NCBI GenBank assembly: GCA_017936285.1
Contig: JAGBFU010000036.1
Coordinates: 1 to 54,547, forward strand
Source: Marinifilaceae bacterium
GTDB lineage: Bacteria > Bacteroidota > Bacteroidia > Bacteroidales > Marinifilaceae
DNA: 54,547 nucleotides
Direction: 5' to 3'
In this document: positions 1 through 9,481 of the stretch, in pieces
How the letters are laid out: each line of letters starts with the position of its first letter
Position numbering within the stretch: the first letter of the stretch is position 1
Position numbers and translations under genes: made by a program
The notes under the pieces: generated by a model
Told to the model about the DNA's origin: nothing
The model's database searches: none
What the model saw: only the letters and a program-made list of their open reading frames with translations

Positions 1-85
1 GGATTCATTCAGGTTACACTTATCGGACTGCCAACAATGGCTTTACCTAAAATGCGGGTAGAACGGAAATTTTATTTGGGAGTTT
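1..85. other. Unassigned left edge
   Basis: Short open frames run in from the left edge: one stops at 46-48 and another at 136-138 on the plus strand. None is long enough to identify, and either could be the last codons of a gene that lies outside the window. I see nothing else here. Confidence 0.3.
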
Positions 86-116
86 TTTGTAAAATGAGAG
101 AATATAAGTACCTTTG
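86..116 (+). promoter_or_regulatory. Bacteroidales-type promoter upstream of a short transcript
   Basis: TTTG at 86-89, a 19-base spacer and TACCTTTG at 109-116 match the Bacteroides -33/-7 consensus (TTTG, 19-21 bases, TAnnTTTG) very well. Transcription would start near 123. No substantial gene follows before the terminator at 209-247, so it may drive a short RNA. Confidence 0.6.
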
Positions 117-121
117 CGATA

Positions 122-248
122 CAGAAAGAGTTATTTGAAGTTATGCAAAATGCAGAAGACCAAAACACTCTGTATATTGCTAATTCGTAACCCAATACAT
201 ATTCAACCAAAAGGTCGTTATTCATTCTCAATAATTTAGACCTTTTTC
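122..248 (+). ncRNA. Candidate small RNA or leader transcript upstream of ileS
   Basis: A consensus promoter (86-116) and a hairpin with a T-run (209-247) bracket about 125 bases with no recognisable gene. An ATG at 144 opens a 15-codon frame that ends with TAA at 189-191; it has one isoleucine codon, so it is not an obvious attenuation peptide. The unit lies in the same direction as ileS, which has its own promoter at 322-353. It could be a free-standing small RNA, an attenuated leader or a fortuitous promoter/terminator pair. Confidence 0.3.
209..247 (+). terminator. Hairpin terminator upstream of ileS
   Basis: AAAAGGTC at 209-216 pairs with GACCTTTT from 239. An inner GTTATT/AATAAT pairing extends the stem, and a run of T follows. 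It resembles an intrinsic terminator for the short unit that starts near 123. Confidence 0.5.
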
Positions 249-321
249 GTAACTTCACTCCACAAAGTTATAAAAATCTTTCTTAAACAATCTCGAAATA
301 ATTTATAACTACATCTTATTT

Positions 322-353
322 TTTGAATTTAAACAAGAAAAGTAGTAAATTTG
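322..353 (+). promoter_or_regulatory. ileS promoter
   Basis: TTTG at 322-325, a 20-base spacer and TAAATTTG at 346-353 match the Bacteroides promoter consensus exactly. The ileS start codon at 393 follows after a short leader. Confidence 0.75.
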
Positions 354-392
354 CGCCCAAATTTGAAAAGTGTTATTAAAATTGCGAACTCT

Positions 393-3300
393 ATGGATAA
401 AAAATTCCAAGTATACAAGGGGTTAGATCTATCCCAGATAAATAAGGAGGTTCTTGCCACATGGGAGCAGGAGCAGACCTTTGAAACAAGTTTGAAAAAT
501 CGTGAAGATGCTCCATCGTTCATCTTCTTCGAGGGCCCACCATCTGCAAACGGAATGCCGGGTATCCACCACGTTATGGCTCGTTCGTTAAAAGATGTTA
601 TATGTCGATACAAGACACTTAAAGGGTATAAGGTTAACCGCAAGGCCGGATGGGACACTCATGGACTTCCCGTTGAACTTGGCGTAGAGAAGCAACTTGG
701 AATTACCAAAGAGGATATTGGCAAAAAAATCAGTGTAGCAGAGTATAATAAGGAGTGCCGTTCCGAGGTGATGAAGTACACCAAAGAGTGGGAGGATCTT
801 ACAAAACAGATGGGATATTGGGTTAATATGCAGGATCCATATATCACCTATGACAACCGCTATATTGAGACATTGTGGTATTTGCTAAAACAACTTTTCA
901 ACAAGGGATACCTTTATAAAGGGTACACTATCCAACCATACTCACCTGCAGCAGGTACCGGTCTTAGCTCACACGAGTTGAACCAGCCGGGATGCTATAG
1001 AAAGGTATGGGATACCACCGCTACAGCACAATTCAAAGTAGTTCGCAACACCGAATCAGAGAGACTCTTTACCGATAGCGACGAGGTATTTTTCATGGCC
1101 TGGACAACCACTCCATGGACACTAACCTCTAATACTGCTCTATGTGTAGGCCCAAATATCACCTACGTTCAGGTTAAGAGTTACAATCCATACACATACC
1201 GCCCTATCTCGGTAATATTGGCAAAGGATCGTTTTAATGCCTACTTCAACCCCAAAGCCGAGGGTATTGCGCTTGACGACTACAAGGAGGGAGACAAACT
1301 TATCCCATATCAAATTGTGGGCGAGTTCACAGGTTCGGAGCTTGTGGGTATGAGATACGAGCAACTTATTCCATGGTTTACACCACAGGGTGACGCATTC
1401 CGAGTAATCCCCGGAGACTATGTAACTACAGAGGATGGAACCGGAATTGTTCATATCGCTCCTACTTTCGGTGCCGACGATAACCGTGTTGCTAAAGCTG
1501 CAGGCATCGCTCCAATGCAACTGTTGGATAAGGAGGGAAACCTTCAGCCGCTTGTTGACAAACAGGGCCGTTTCTTCTGTATAGAAGATATTGATGCCAA
1601 CTATATAAAGAGCAATGTAAATGCAGAGGCGTATAAGGAGTATAGCGGTCGCTATGTCAAGAATGCCTACGATAACACTCTGACTGAGAAGGATGCAACT
1701 CTGGATATTGACCTGTGCGTTATGCTTAAAAAGGAGAATCGCGCCTTCAAGGTTGAGAAACATGAGCACGACTATCCACACTGTTGGAGAACCGACAAAC
1801 CGGTTCTATATTACCCTCTTGATTCATGGTTCATCAAGAGTACTGCCGTTCGCGAGCGCATGATAGAGTTGAACAAGAGCATCAACTGGAAACCACAAAG
1901 CACCGGAGAGGGACGCTTTGGAAAGTGGCTTGAGAATCTGGTTGACTGGAACCTATCCCGTTCAAGATATTGGGGAACTCCACTACCTATATGGGCTACA
2001 GAGGATGGTTCTGAATTGAAGTGTATCGGATCTGTTGAGGAGCTGGTGAACGAAATTGAGATCTCTATAGCCAAGGGCTATATGAGCGAAAACCCATACA
2101 AGGAGTTCAATGTGGGCGACAACTCAAAGGAGAACTACGAAAAGATCGATTTGCACCGCCCACATGTTGACAATATCGTTCTGGTTTCAGAGAGCGGTAA
2201 AAAAATGTATCGTGAGAGCGATCTTATCGATGTATGGTTTGACTCCGGAGCTATGCCTTATGCACAGGCTCACTACCCATTTGAGAACCGCCAGGCAATC
2301 GAGAGCGGAGAGCGATTCCCCGCAGACTTCATTGCTGAGGGTGTTGACCAGACTCGTGGATGGTTCTTCACTCTGCACGCTATTGCAACTATGATTTTTG
2401 ACTCGGTTGCATTTAAAAATATTATCTCAAACGGATTGGTTCTTGATGCAAAAGGAAACAAGATGTCTAAACGTTTGGGTAACGCCGTTGATCCATTCGA
2501 GACTATCGAGAAGTATGGTTCTGATCCGCTTCGTTGGTATATGATTACCAATTCACAGCCTTGGGATAACCTGAAATTCGACATCAAGGGAGTTGAAGAG
2601 GTTAAGGGTAAATTCTTTGCAACCCTATACAACACCTACAACTTCTTTGCGACATATGCCAACATTGACAACTTTAATAACTCTAAGCCACAGATTCCAG
2701 TAGCAGAGAGACCTGAGATGGATCGTTGGATTTTGTCAAAGTTGAACTCATTAATAAAAGAGGTTACTGCGGCATACGATAGTTACGAGCCAACCAAGGC
2801 CGGAAGAGCTATTCAGGATTTCGTCAGCGTGAATTTGTCAAACTGGCACGTTCGTCTGAGTCGCTCTCGCTTCTGGAACAGCGACCTATCAGCATTCCAG
2901 ACTCTGTATCAGTGTCTTGAGACTGTTGCAATTTTAGGAGCTCCTATAGCACCATTCTATATGGACAAACTATTCCGCGACCTGAATGCAGTAACCGGAC
3001 TCCATAGTGGCAGTGTACATTTGGCCAACTTCCCGGTTGCCGACGAGCAAGCTATTGATATTGAGCTTGAAAAACAGATGGAGCTTGCTCAAGATGTTAC
3101 CTCAATGACCCACGGTTTAAGAAGAAAAGTTCAGATCAAGGTTAGACAACCGCTAGCAAAGATGATGATACCGGTTGCCGACGATACTATGCGCCAGCGC
3201 CTTGAGGCAGTCAAGGAGATTATCCTTTCAGAGCTTAATGTTAAGGAGTTGGAGTATATTACCGACACTGTAGGTGTATTGACCAAACGCATTAAACCTA

Positions 3301-3806
3301 ACTTCAAGACATTGGGACCAAAGTACGGTAAGTTTATGAAGGGTATTTCGGCCGAGGTTGCCCAAATGGATCAGCGAACAATTGCCGACTTTGAGATTAA
3401 GGGAACATATCAATTCAACATCGGAGATCAACAGATTGACTTGACTCTCGAGGACGTTGAGATCGTTTCCGAGGACATTCCGGGATGGCAGGTTGCAAAC
3501 TTCGGCCCTCTGACAGTAGCTCTGGATATTCAGATAACAAAAGAGTTACGCGAGGAGGGAATTGCCCGTGAATTGATCAACAGAATCCAAAATGCCCGTA
3601 AAGATAGCGGACTTGAGGTTACCGACAGAATTCTTTTGGGTATCGGTTCACACCCCGAAACTGACGAGGCTGTCAAGCACTTGTCATCATATATTGCATC
3701 GCAGGTATTGGCTACAGATATTGCTATTGAGAGCAATATGCAGGAGGGCGATATTGAAATTGAAATTGATGAAATCAAGACCTTTATACGAATTGTAAAG
3801 GCCTAA
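393..3806 (+). CDS. ileS: Isoleucyl-tRNA synthetase
   Basis: This cytoplasmic enzyme charges tRNA-Ile with isoleucine. The 1137-residue protein has the class I signature as GIHH at residues 57-60, in the context SANGMPGIHH, and KMSK at 690-693, with an editing domain between them and an anticodon-binding domain after. Its length and motif form fit the large, eukaryote-like IleRS type that is common in Bacteroidota and usually tolerant of mupirocin; that phenotype is inference. I chose the ATG at 393 because the in-frame TTG at 351 overlaps the promoter's -7 box. It leads a plus-strand run with the TraR/DksA-like gene, lspA and topA. Confidence 0.97.
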   Translation: MDKKFQVYKGLDLSQINKEVLATWEQEQTFETSLKNREDAPSFIFFEGPPSANGMPGIHHVMARSLKDVICRYKTLKGYKVNRKAGWDTHGLPVELGVEKQLGITKEDIGKKISVAEYNKECRSEVMKYTKEWEDLTKQMGYWVNMQDPYITYDNRYIETLWYLLKQLFNKGYLYKGYTIQPYSPAAGTGLSSHELNQPGCYRKVWDTTATAQFKVVRNTESERLFTDSDEVFFMAWTTTPWTLTSNTALCVGPNITYVQVKSYNPYTYRPISVILAKDRFNAYFNPKAEGIALDDYKEGDKLIPYQIVGEFTGSELVGMRYEQLIPWFTPQGDAFRVIPGDYVTTEDGTGIVHIAPTFGADDNRVAKAAGIAPMQLLDKEGNLQPLVDKQGRFFCIEDIDANYIKSNVNAEAYKEYSGRYVKNAYDNTLTEKDATLDIDLCVMLKKENRAFKVEKHEHDYPHCWRTDKPVLYYPLDSWFIKSTAVRERMIELNKSINWKPQSTGEGRFGKWLENLVDWNLSRSRYWGTPLPIWATEDGSELKCIGSVEELVNEIEISIAKGYMSENPYKEFNVGDNSKENYEKIDLHRPHVDNIVLVSESGKKMYRESDLIDVWFDSGAMPYAQAHYPFENRQAIESGERFPADFIAEGVDQTRGWFFTLHAIATMIFDSVAFKNIISNGLVLDAKGNKMSKRLGNAVDPFETIEKYGSDPLRWYMITNSQPWDNLKFDIKGVEEVKGKFFATLYNTYNFFATYANIDNFNNSKPQIPVAERPEMDRWILSKLNSLIKEVTAAYDSYEPTKAGRAIQDFVSVNLSNWHVRLSRSRFWNSDLSAFQTLYQCLETVAILGAPIAPFYMDKLFRDLNAVTGLHSGSVHLANFPVADEQAIDIELEKQMELAQDVTSMTHGLRRKVQIKVRQPLAKMMIPVADDTMRQRLEAVKEIILSELNVKELEYITDTVGVLTKRIKPNFKTLGPKYGKFMKGISAEVAQMDQRTIADFEIKGTYQFNIGDQQIDLTLEDVEIVSEDIPGWQVANFGPLTVALDIQITKELREEGIARELINRIQNARKDSGLEVTDRILLGIGSHPETDEAVKHLSSYIASQVLATDIAIESNMQEGDIEIEIDEIKTFIRIVKA

Positions 3807-3819
3807 AAATATAATTATT

Positions 3820-4197
3820 ATGGCAGAGAAAACAAGATATTCCGATGCGGAATTGCAAGAGTTCAAAGAGATTATCCTTGCTAAGTTAGAGAAGGCAAAA
3901 GCCAACTATGCAGCGCTTAGAGCATCTGTTTCTGGAGCGGACGGTAATGATATCTCAGACACAAGCCCAACATTCCATATTCTGGAGGAGGGTGCAGCAA
4001 TTAACTCTAAAGAGGAGGCAGGTCGTCTGGCTCAGAGAGCAGAAAGATTTATCAGTCACCTTGAGGCTGCATTGATCAGAATTGAGAATAAAACATACGG
4101 AATATGTCGCGAGACCGGCAAACTCATTCCTAAGGAGAGATTGAGAGCAGTTCCTCACGCAACCCTTAGTGTTGACGCTAAAAACAAACAGAATTAA
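3820..4197 (+). CDS. TraR/DksA-family protein with degenerate zinc finger
   Basis: This 125-residue protein begins 13 bases after ileS. It has the DksA-like plan: a helical, probably coiled-coil N-terminal part (to about residue 85) and a short C-terminal finger region starting YGICRETGKLIPKERL. DksA proteins bind the RNA polymerase secondary channel and tune transcription with ppGpp. The zinc finger normally has four cysteines; only one cysteine is visible here, so it probably does not bind zinc. I recall this form as common in Bacteroidota beside ileS and lspA. Whether it acts like DksA is inference. Confidence 0.88.
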   Translation: MAEKTRYSDAELQEFKEIILAKLEKAKANYAALRASVSGADGNDISDTSPTFHILEEGAAINSKEEAGRLAQRAERFISHLEAALIRIENKTYGICRETGKLIPKERLRAVPHATLSVDAKNKQN

Positions 4198-4201
4198 AAG
4201 A

Positions 4202-4801
4202 ATGTCAACACCGAAAAAACTTATATTGATATCAGTAATACTACTGGTATTGGATCAGTGTGTGAAATTTTGGATCAAAACCTCGTTCACATTGGGCGAG
4301 GAGATTCGTATTTTCGATTGGTTCAGATTACTCTTTGTAGAGAATCCCGGCATGGCATTCGGAATGAAACTGGGAGAGGGAAATGTATGGAAAATTGTCC
4401 TGACCAGTTTCAGAATTGTAGCGTCGGCCGGAATTATATGGTACATAAGAAAACTAATCAAGGAGCAGGCTCCGACAGGGGTACTCATCTGCCTTACCCT
4501 TATTCTTTGCGGAGCCCTTGGTAACTTGATTGACAGTATCTTCTATGGGGTAATATTCAGTGCCAGTACTCCATATCACGTTGCAGAGTTTCTGCCGGCA
4601 GAAGGGGGCTATACCTCTCTACTATGTGGTAAAGTGGTAGATATGCTCTACTTTCCATTAATTGTAAAGGGTGATTTTATCTTCTTCAGACCGGTATTTA
4701 ACTTTGCCGATTCATACATCACTATTGGCGCAGCCGTATTAATTATTTTCTATAGAAAGTTCTTTAGTACAACAAAAGGAAATGAGCAACAACAGAGTTG
4801 A
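4202..4801 (+). CDS. lspA: Lipoprotein signal peptidase (signal peptidase II)
   Basis: This inner-membrane aspartyl protease cuts the signal peptide from diacylated prolipoproteins, here including the lipoproteins encoded later in the window. The 199-residue protein has about four membrane segments and both catalytic-aspartate motifs, NLIDSIFYG and FNFADSYITIG. A loop of about 30 residues between them is longer than in E. coli LspA, as is usual in Bacteroidota. I chose the ATG at 4202, four bases after the TraR/DksA-like stop, over an upstream in-frame start lying inside that gene. Its last 20 bases overlap topA, which suggests translational coupling. Confidence 0.96.
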   Translation: MSTPKKLILISVILLVLDQCVKFWIKTSFTLGEEIRIFDWFRLLFVENPGMAFGMKLGEGNVWKIVLTSFRIVASAGIIWYIRKLIKEQAPTGVLICLTLILCGALGNLIDSIFYGVIFSASTPYHVAEFLPAEGGYTSLLCGKVVDMLYFPLIVKGDFIFFRPVFNFADSYITIGAAVLIIFYRKFFSTTKGNEQQQS

Positions 4802-7136
4802 TAATTTAGTCATAGTTGAGTCTCCTGCCAAGGCCAAAACGATTGAGAAATTTTTAGGGGCAGGATACACTGTAAAATCCAGTTTCGGACACATCCGGGA
4901 TTTATCAAAGAAAGATTTGGGGGTAAATATTGAGGATAATTTCACCCCAATATATGAAATATCGCCAGAAAAGAAGAGCGTTGTAAAAGAGTTAAAGGAT
5001 TTGGCCAAGGTTGCAGACAATGTATTGCTTGCATCCGATGAGGACCGTGAGGGAGAGGCAATTGCATGGCACCTTGCAGAGGTTCTGAAACTGAACCCGG
5101 AGACAACCAAACGTATTGTTTTTCACGAGATCACAAAAGATGCTATTCTGCATGCTATTGAGAATCCGCGACATATCGACAAAAATCTTGTATATGCACA
5201 ACAGGCAAGACGCGTTTTGGACAGATTGGTAGGTTTCGAGCTATCTCCGGTTTTGTGGCGCAAAGTAAAACCGTCACTATCAGCCGGTCGTGTACAATCG
5301 GTAGCTGTACGTCTTATTGTAGAGCGTGAGCGCGAAATCAACAACCACCAAAGCCAGTCAATGTTTGGAGTTTCGGCAATATTTATTGGCAGCAATGGTC
5401 AAAGTTTCAAGGCTGATTTAACAGAAAAGTTTGAAGATGAGCAGAGTGCCAAAGATTTTGTCACCAAATGCATTGGTGCAGAATTTGTGGTTACTGCCGT
5501 AGATACCAAACCTACGGTTCGCAGACCAGCGCCACCATTTACCACCTCTACCCTACAGCAGGAGGCATCAAGAAAATTAGGTTTCTCTGTATCGCAGACC
5601 ATGTCAGTAGCTCAACATCTGTATGAGCAAGGACTTATAACATATATGCGTACCGACTCGGTTAACCTCTCCGACCTCGCCCTTAATAGTGCAAAGTCTG
5701 TCATCTGCAATAAATTGGGTAGCAACTACTCAAAGAGAAGACAATATGCAACAAATACCAAGGGTGCTCAAGAGGCACACGAGGCTATTCGTCCGACATA
5801 TATTGATCGCGAGACTATTGATGGCGACAAGAATGAGCAGCAACTATACGAGTTGATATATAAACGCACATTAGCATCCCAAATGGCCGACGCTGAATTG
5901 GAGCGCACAACCGCCGAGATAGATATCATCCACGATGGTGGCGTAAAAGATGAGAAGAAGTTCTGTGCTATTGGCGAGATCATTATATTTGATGGATTCC
6001 TGAAGGTATATATGGAGTCAAATGACGATGAGAGCGACACTCTCCAAACAGCAATCCTGCCTACTCTAACTGTAGGCGAACTACTTGACCGCAAAGAGAT
6101 TGTAGCAAAAGAGCAGTACTCTCAGCACCCCCCAAGATACACCGAGGCAAGCCTTGTAAAGAAGATGGAGACTCTGGGAATTGGCCGTCCATCAACATAC
6201 GCGCCTACAATTACAACCATCATAAATCGCGGTTATGTTGTAAAGGATTCCAGAGAGGGTGTTCCAACCCCTATCAAGACAATCAAATTGAGTGGTGAAA
6301 AGAAGATTTCTGTCACAACATCGAAGAAGAATCTTGGAGCTGAGAAGAAGAAATTATTCCCATCAGATATTGGAATTGTTGTTACAGACTTCCTGAACGA
6401 ACACTTCTCTGATATTATGGACTACAACTTCACCGCCAATGCCGAGCAGAGTCTGGATGACATTGCCGAAGGCAAGATTGAGTGGGAGAAGATGATGGGA
6501 GAGTTCTATACCCCTTTCCACAAACAGGTTGAAGAGACTATTGAGAATTCTGAACGAAATAGTGGCGAACGTATCCTTGGCGAGGAGCCTGGAACCGGCA
6601 ATAAAGTGAGTGTCCGTATCGGACGCTTTGGCCCGGTTGCCCAGATCGGCGAGGGTGAGAATGTCCGCTATGCAGGTTTGCAAAAGGGACAACTAATGGA
6701 CAATATCACTCTCGAAGAGGCATTGGCGTTGTTCAAATTTCCACGCCATCTTGGTGAATTTGAGGAGAGTGAGGTAACAATCGGAGTAGGACGTTTTGGC
6801 CCCTACATACGCCATAACGGAGAGTTTGTATCTCTAAAAAAGGGCGAAGATGACCCGGGAACCATCACTTTGGAACAGGCTATTGAGCGTATCGAAGAGA
6901 AGAGATCGGCAGACAAAAACAAGATTATCGCAGATTTTGGCGATGGTATGCAGTTGCTCAACGGACGCTTTGGAGCTTACCTCTGTTGCAACAAGGTGAA
7001 CTACAAACTGCCCAAGGGGACTGATGCCACACTCCTCACAAAAGAGGATTGTATGGCTATAATGGCCGATGAAAAAAATAAAAGTAACGGAAAGAGCAGT
7101 AAAAAAACAACAACTAAGAGAAAGACAACGAAATAA
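4782..7136 (+). CDS. topA: DNA topoisomerase I (type IA)
   Basis: TopA relaxes negative supercoils by cutting one DNA strand through a tyrosine. The 784-residue protein starts with a TOPRIM domain (IVESPAKAKTIEKFLG at residues 10-25, then DEDREGEAIAWHL). The active-site tyrosine lies near residue 288 in GLITYMRTDSVN. Three C-terminal GRFG repeats (GRFGPVAQIG, GRFGPYIRHN, GRFGAYLCCN) are DNA-binding topoisomerase repeats; no classical four-cysteine zinc ribbons are visible. The tail is rich in lysine, serine and threonine. The start overlaps the end of lspA by 20 bases. Confidence 0.97.
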   Translation: MSNNRVDNLVIVESPAKAKTIEKFLGAGYTVKSSFGHIRDLSKKDLGVNIEDNFTPIYEISPEKKSVVKELKDLAKVADNVLLASDEDREGEAIAWHLAEVLKLNPETTKRIVFHEITKDAILHAIENPRHIDKNLVYAQQARRVLDRLVGFELSPVLWRKVKPSLSAGRVQSVAVRLIVEREREINNHQSQSMFGVSAIFIGSNGQSFKADLTEKFEDEQSAKDFVTKCIGAEFVVTAVDTKPTVRRPAPPFTTSTLQQEASRKLGFSVSQTMSVAQHLYEQGLITYMRTDSVNLSDLALNSAKSVICNKLGSNYSKRRQYATNTKGAQEAHEAIRPTYIDRETIDGDKNEQQLYELIYKRTLASQMADAELERTTAEIDIIHDGGVKDEKKFCAIGEIIIFDGFLKVYMESNDDESDTLQTAILPTLTVGELLDRKEIVAKEQYSQHPPRYTEASLVKKMETLGIGRPSTYAPTITTIINRGYVVKDSREGVPTPIKTIKLSGEKKISVTTSKKNLGAEKKKLFPSDIGIVVTDFLNEHFSDIMDYNFTANAEQSLDDIAEGKIEWEKMMGEFYTPFHKQVEETIENSERNSGERILGEEPGTGNKVSVRIGRFGPVAQIGEGENVRYAGLQKGQLMDNITLEEALALFKFPRHLGEFEESEVTIGVGRFGPYIRHNGEFVSLKKGEDDPGTITLEQAIERIEEKRSADKNKIIADFGDGMQLLNGRFGAYLCCNKVNYKLPKGTDATLLTKEDCMAIMADEKNKSNGKSSKKTTTKRKTTK

Positions 7137-7148
7137 GCATCTGTTTTT

Positions 7149-7180
7149 GTTGCAAAAATAAAGTAAGATTGCTAATTTCG
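7149..7180 (+). promoter_or_regulatory. Promoter of the PpiD/SurA-like gene
   Basis: GTTG at 7149-7152, a 20-base spacer and TAATTTCG at 7173-7180 fit the Bacteroides promoter pattern with one change in each box. It lies between topA and the isomerase gene at 7225. Confidence 0.5.
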
Positions 7181-7224
7181 TGGCTTGAATTTTAAAAATA
7201 AGAAAAACAATAATATTTAGAATA

Positions 7225-9321
7225 ATGGCAGCATTACAAACTATTCGTGAGAAAGCCGGAATCACTGTCGGAATCGTAATCGGTCTGGCACTTATCGCAT
7301 TTGTTATGGGCGATATTTTCACATCCGGCTCAAGTATTAAAAACAGCAAATTGAACGTTGTTGGAGAGATTGATGGTGAAGAGATTTCAATTTTCACATT
7401 CCAGAACGCACTAAACGAGGCCGAGAATGCATACAAGGCTAACGCAGGAGGTTACCTTACCAACGAGCAGATGGCTCAGATTCGCGAGAGTGTATGGAGC
7501 GAGATGATCTACACCAGACTGTTGCAGGAGGAGGCAAACGAGTTGGGTCTTGCAGTATCTGATGACGAGTTGTTCGATTTGATCTACGGTAACAACATCA
7601 GCCCTGTGATCTACAACGCATTTGGAACTCAGAATCCTGATGAGATTCGCCAGATTGTACAATACGTAATCTCAAATCCTAACGCAGGAATCAGTTGGGC
7701 AGGCATTCAAAATGAGGTAACAAACAACCGAGTTTATGAGAAGTATTCATCACTTCTTAGTAATATGTTCCACACCACATCTGTAGAGATGGATGCAAAT
7801 CTGGCTGCACAGGCAAACAAATTTGACGTTAGCTACATCGTAAAGAGATACTCTACTGTATCTGATTCAACCATTAATGTAACCGAGTCTGCAATCAGCG
7901 ACTACTACAACACACACCCAGTTGAGCAGTTGGAGACAAGAGAGATTGTTTACGTAGCATTCGATGTAATTCCTACAGCCGATGACAGACAGAACATTCT
8001 TAACTCTATTCAGGAGATGGTTCAGCCTTTCGAAACATCTGAAACTCCAGAGAACATCATCAGTATGAACTCGGATGAGAAGATGATTCCTACATTTGTT
8101 GCCAAGAACGATATTGCGAACGAGGAGTTGGCTGCACATCTATTCTCAAATGATGGAGCTAAGGTTTATGGTCCATACGAGGAGAGCGGATTCTACAAGA
8201 TTACACGTGCAATTGAGAAGAAGAAAATGCCTAAAGAGGTTCGTTCTCGCCACATTTTGATTGGAGGAGCAACAATCGAGGAGGCTAAAGCAATTGCAGA
8301 TAGTCTGGCTGGTGTTATCAAATCTGGCAGAATCACATTTGCAGATGCTGCAACCCAATACTCAATGGATCAGGGTTCATCAGTAAATGGAGGAGACCTT
8401 GGTTGGGCTACATATGAGAAGTTCATCCCAGAGTTCAGCGATGCTATCTTCAATGCCCGCGTTAATCAGATTGGCACCGTTGAGTCTGGATATGGTGTTC
8501 ACATCTATGAGGTTCTTGAGCAGAGAGATATCCAAGATATGGTTAAGATTGCAACTGTAGCTAAGGAGATTCGTCCATCATCTGCAACCGAGATGGCTGT
8601 AACAAACGATGCTCGCAAGTTTGCTGAGGGAGTTACAACAGCACAGGAGCTTGTTGAGAAGGCTCAGGCAGAGGGCGTTGTTCGTAGAAGCGCAATTTTG
8701 GACAAGAACGATCCTAACGTAAGCACAATGACAGATTCTCGTGAGTTGGTGCAGCAGGCATTCCTAACCGAGGATGCAAACTCTGTTATCAGCAATCGCG
8801 ATAATTCAACTGTATTTGCATTCGGTAACAAAGTGAGAGTTGTTGCAGCACTTACAAAGGTTAATCCTGAGGGAATTGTTCCATTGGCAGACAGAAAGGC
8901 TGAGATCAGATTGATTCTTACCAACAAGGAGAAGGCAAATATCATTGCCAAAGAGCTATCTGCAATCAAGGCAAACAGTCAGAGTTTGACATCTATCCAG
9001 AGCCAGACAGGTCTTCAGGTTCAGAATGCTGAGGATGTTACATTCAACTCAGTACAGCTACCTGGAGCAGGAATTGAGCCGGCAATCATAGGAGCAATCT
9101 CTACAATGAATACTGGCGAGATTTCAGAGCCAATCGCTGGTAACAATGGAGTATATATCGTTATGGTTAATAACAAGACAACCGACGAGATTACTGACGA
9201 GATGAAAGGAGCTGAGGAGTACAGAGCTGCTTATATGTTGAATATGAAGTTAAATCAGCAGTTGCTTCCAGTTTTGGCTGATATGGCAAATGTAAAGGAT
9301 TATAGATATAAGTTCTATTAA
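7225..9321 (+). CDS. Membrane-anchored periplasmic peptidyl-prolyl isomerase (PpiD/SurA-like)
   Basis: The 698-residue protein has one N-terminal membrane segment (about residues 12-30) and then a SurA_N-like chaperone region. A parvulin rotamase domain starts near residue 336 at VRSRHILIGG and includes GGDLGWATYEKFIPEF. A second parvulin-like segment near the C-terminus (MNTGEISEPIAGNNGVYIVMV) looks degenerate. This layout is that of PpiD: a periplasmic foldase tethered to the inner membrane that assists outer-membrane and secreted proteins. It has its own promoter and a strong terminator, so it is probably monocistronic. Confidence 0.92.
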   Translation: MAALQTIREKAGITVGIVIGLALIAFVMGDIFTSGSSIKNSKLNVVGEIDGEEISIFTFQNALNEAENAYKANAGGYLTNEQMAQIRESVWSEMIYTRLLQEEANELGLAVSDDELFDLIYGNNISPVIYNAFGTQNPDEIRQIVQYVISNPNAGISWAGIQNEVTNNRVYEKYSSLLSNMFHTTSVEMDANLAAQANKFDVSYIVKRYSTVSDSTINVTESAISDYYNTHPVEQLETREIVYVAFDVIPTADDRQNILNSIQEMVQPFETSETPENIISMNSDEKMIPTFVAKNDIANEELAAHLFSNDGAKVYGPYEESGFYKITRAIEKKKMPKEVRSRHILIGGATIEEAKAIADSLAGVIKSGRITFADAATQYSMDQGSSVNGGDLGWATYEKFIPEFSDAIFNARVNQIGTVESGYGVHIYEVLEQRDIQDMVKIATVAKEIRPSSATEMAVTNDARKFAEGVTTAQELVEKAQAEGVVRRSAILDKNDPNVSTMTDSRELVQQAFLTEDANSVISNRDNSTVFAFGNKVRVVAALTKVNPEGIVPLADRKAEIRLILTNKEKANIIAKELSAIKANSQSLTSIQSQTGLQVQNAEDVTFNSVQLPGAGIEPAIIGAISTMNTGEISEPIAGNNGVYIVMVNNKTTDEITDEMKGAEEYRAAYMLNMKLNQQLLPVLADMANVKDYRYKFY

Positions 9322-9373
9322 TTCATAGAAGCTGTTTAACATTCAAACAGACTCTTAAACATAAAATTCAATA

Positions 9374-9412
9374 GGGGGTTGTCCAACAGTTTGTTTGACA
9401 ACCCCATGTTTT
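9374..9412. terminator. Bidirectional terminator after the isomerase gene
   Basis: GGGGTTGTC (9375-9383) pairs with GACAACCCC (9397-9405), followed by a T-rich stretch. It lies between two convergent genes, the plus-strand isomerase and the minus-strand thioredoxin-like gene, so it can serve both. Its sequence resembles the hairpin at 23368-23393. Confidence 0.8.
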
Positions 9413-9481
9413 TGTATAACAGGTGCTAATTTTGAAAGCGAGTATAATTACCAAAAAGAAGTGTCCGACTGTCTCATCTTT

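Noticed and set aside
43..258. Minus-strand open frame of 71 codons at the left edge
   Set aside because: It crosses the consensus promoter and terminator on the other strand, has no ribosome-binding site and resembles no family; probably not a gene.
1140..1781. Long minus-strand open frame opposite ileS (213 codons)
   Set aside because: It is antisense to conserved ileS sequence; no promoter or known motif, and such shadows are expected from codon bias.
393..3806. T-box riboswitch upstream of ileS
   Set aside because: There is too little leader between the promoter (322-353) and the start at 393, and no T-box sequence; T-boxes are typical of Firmicutes.
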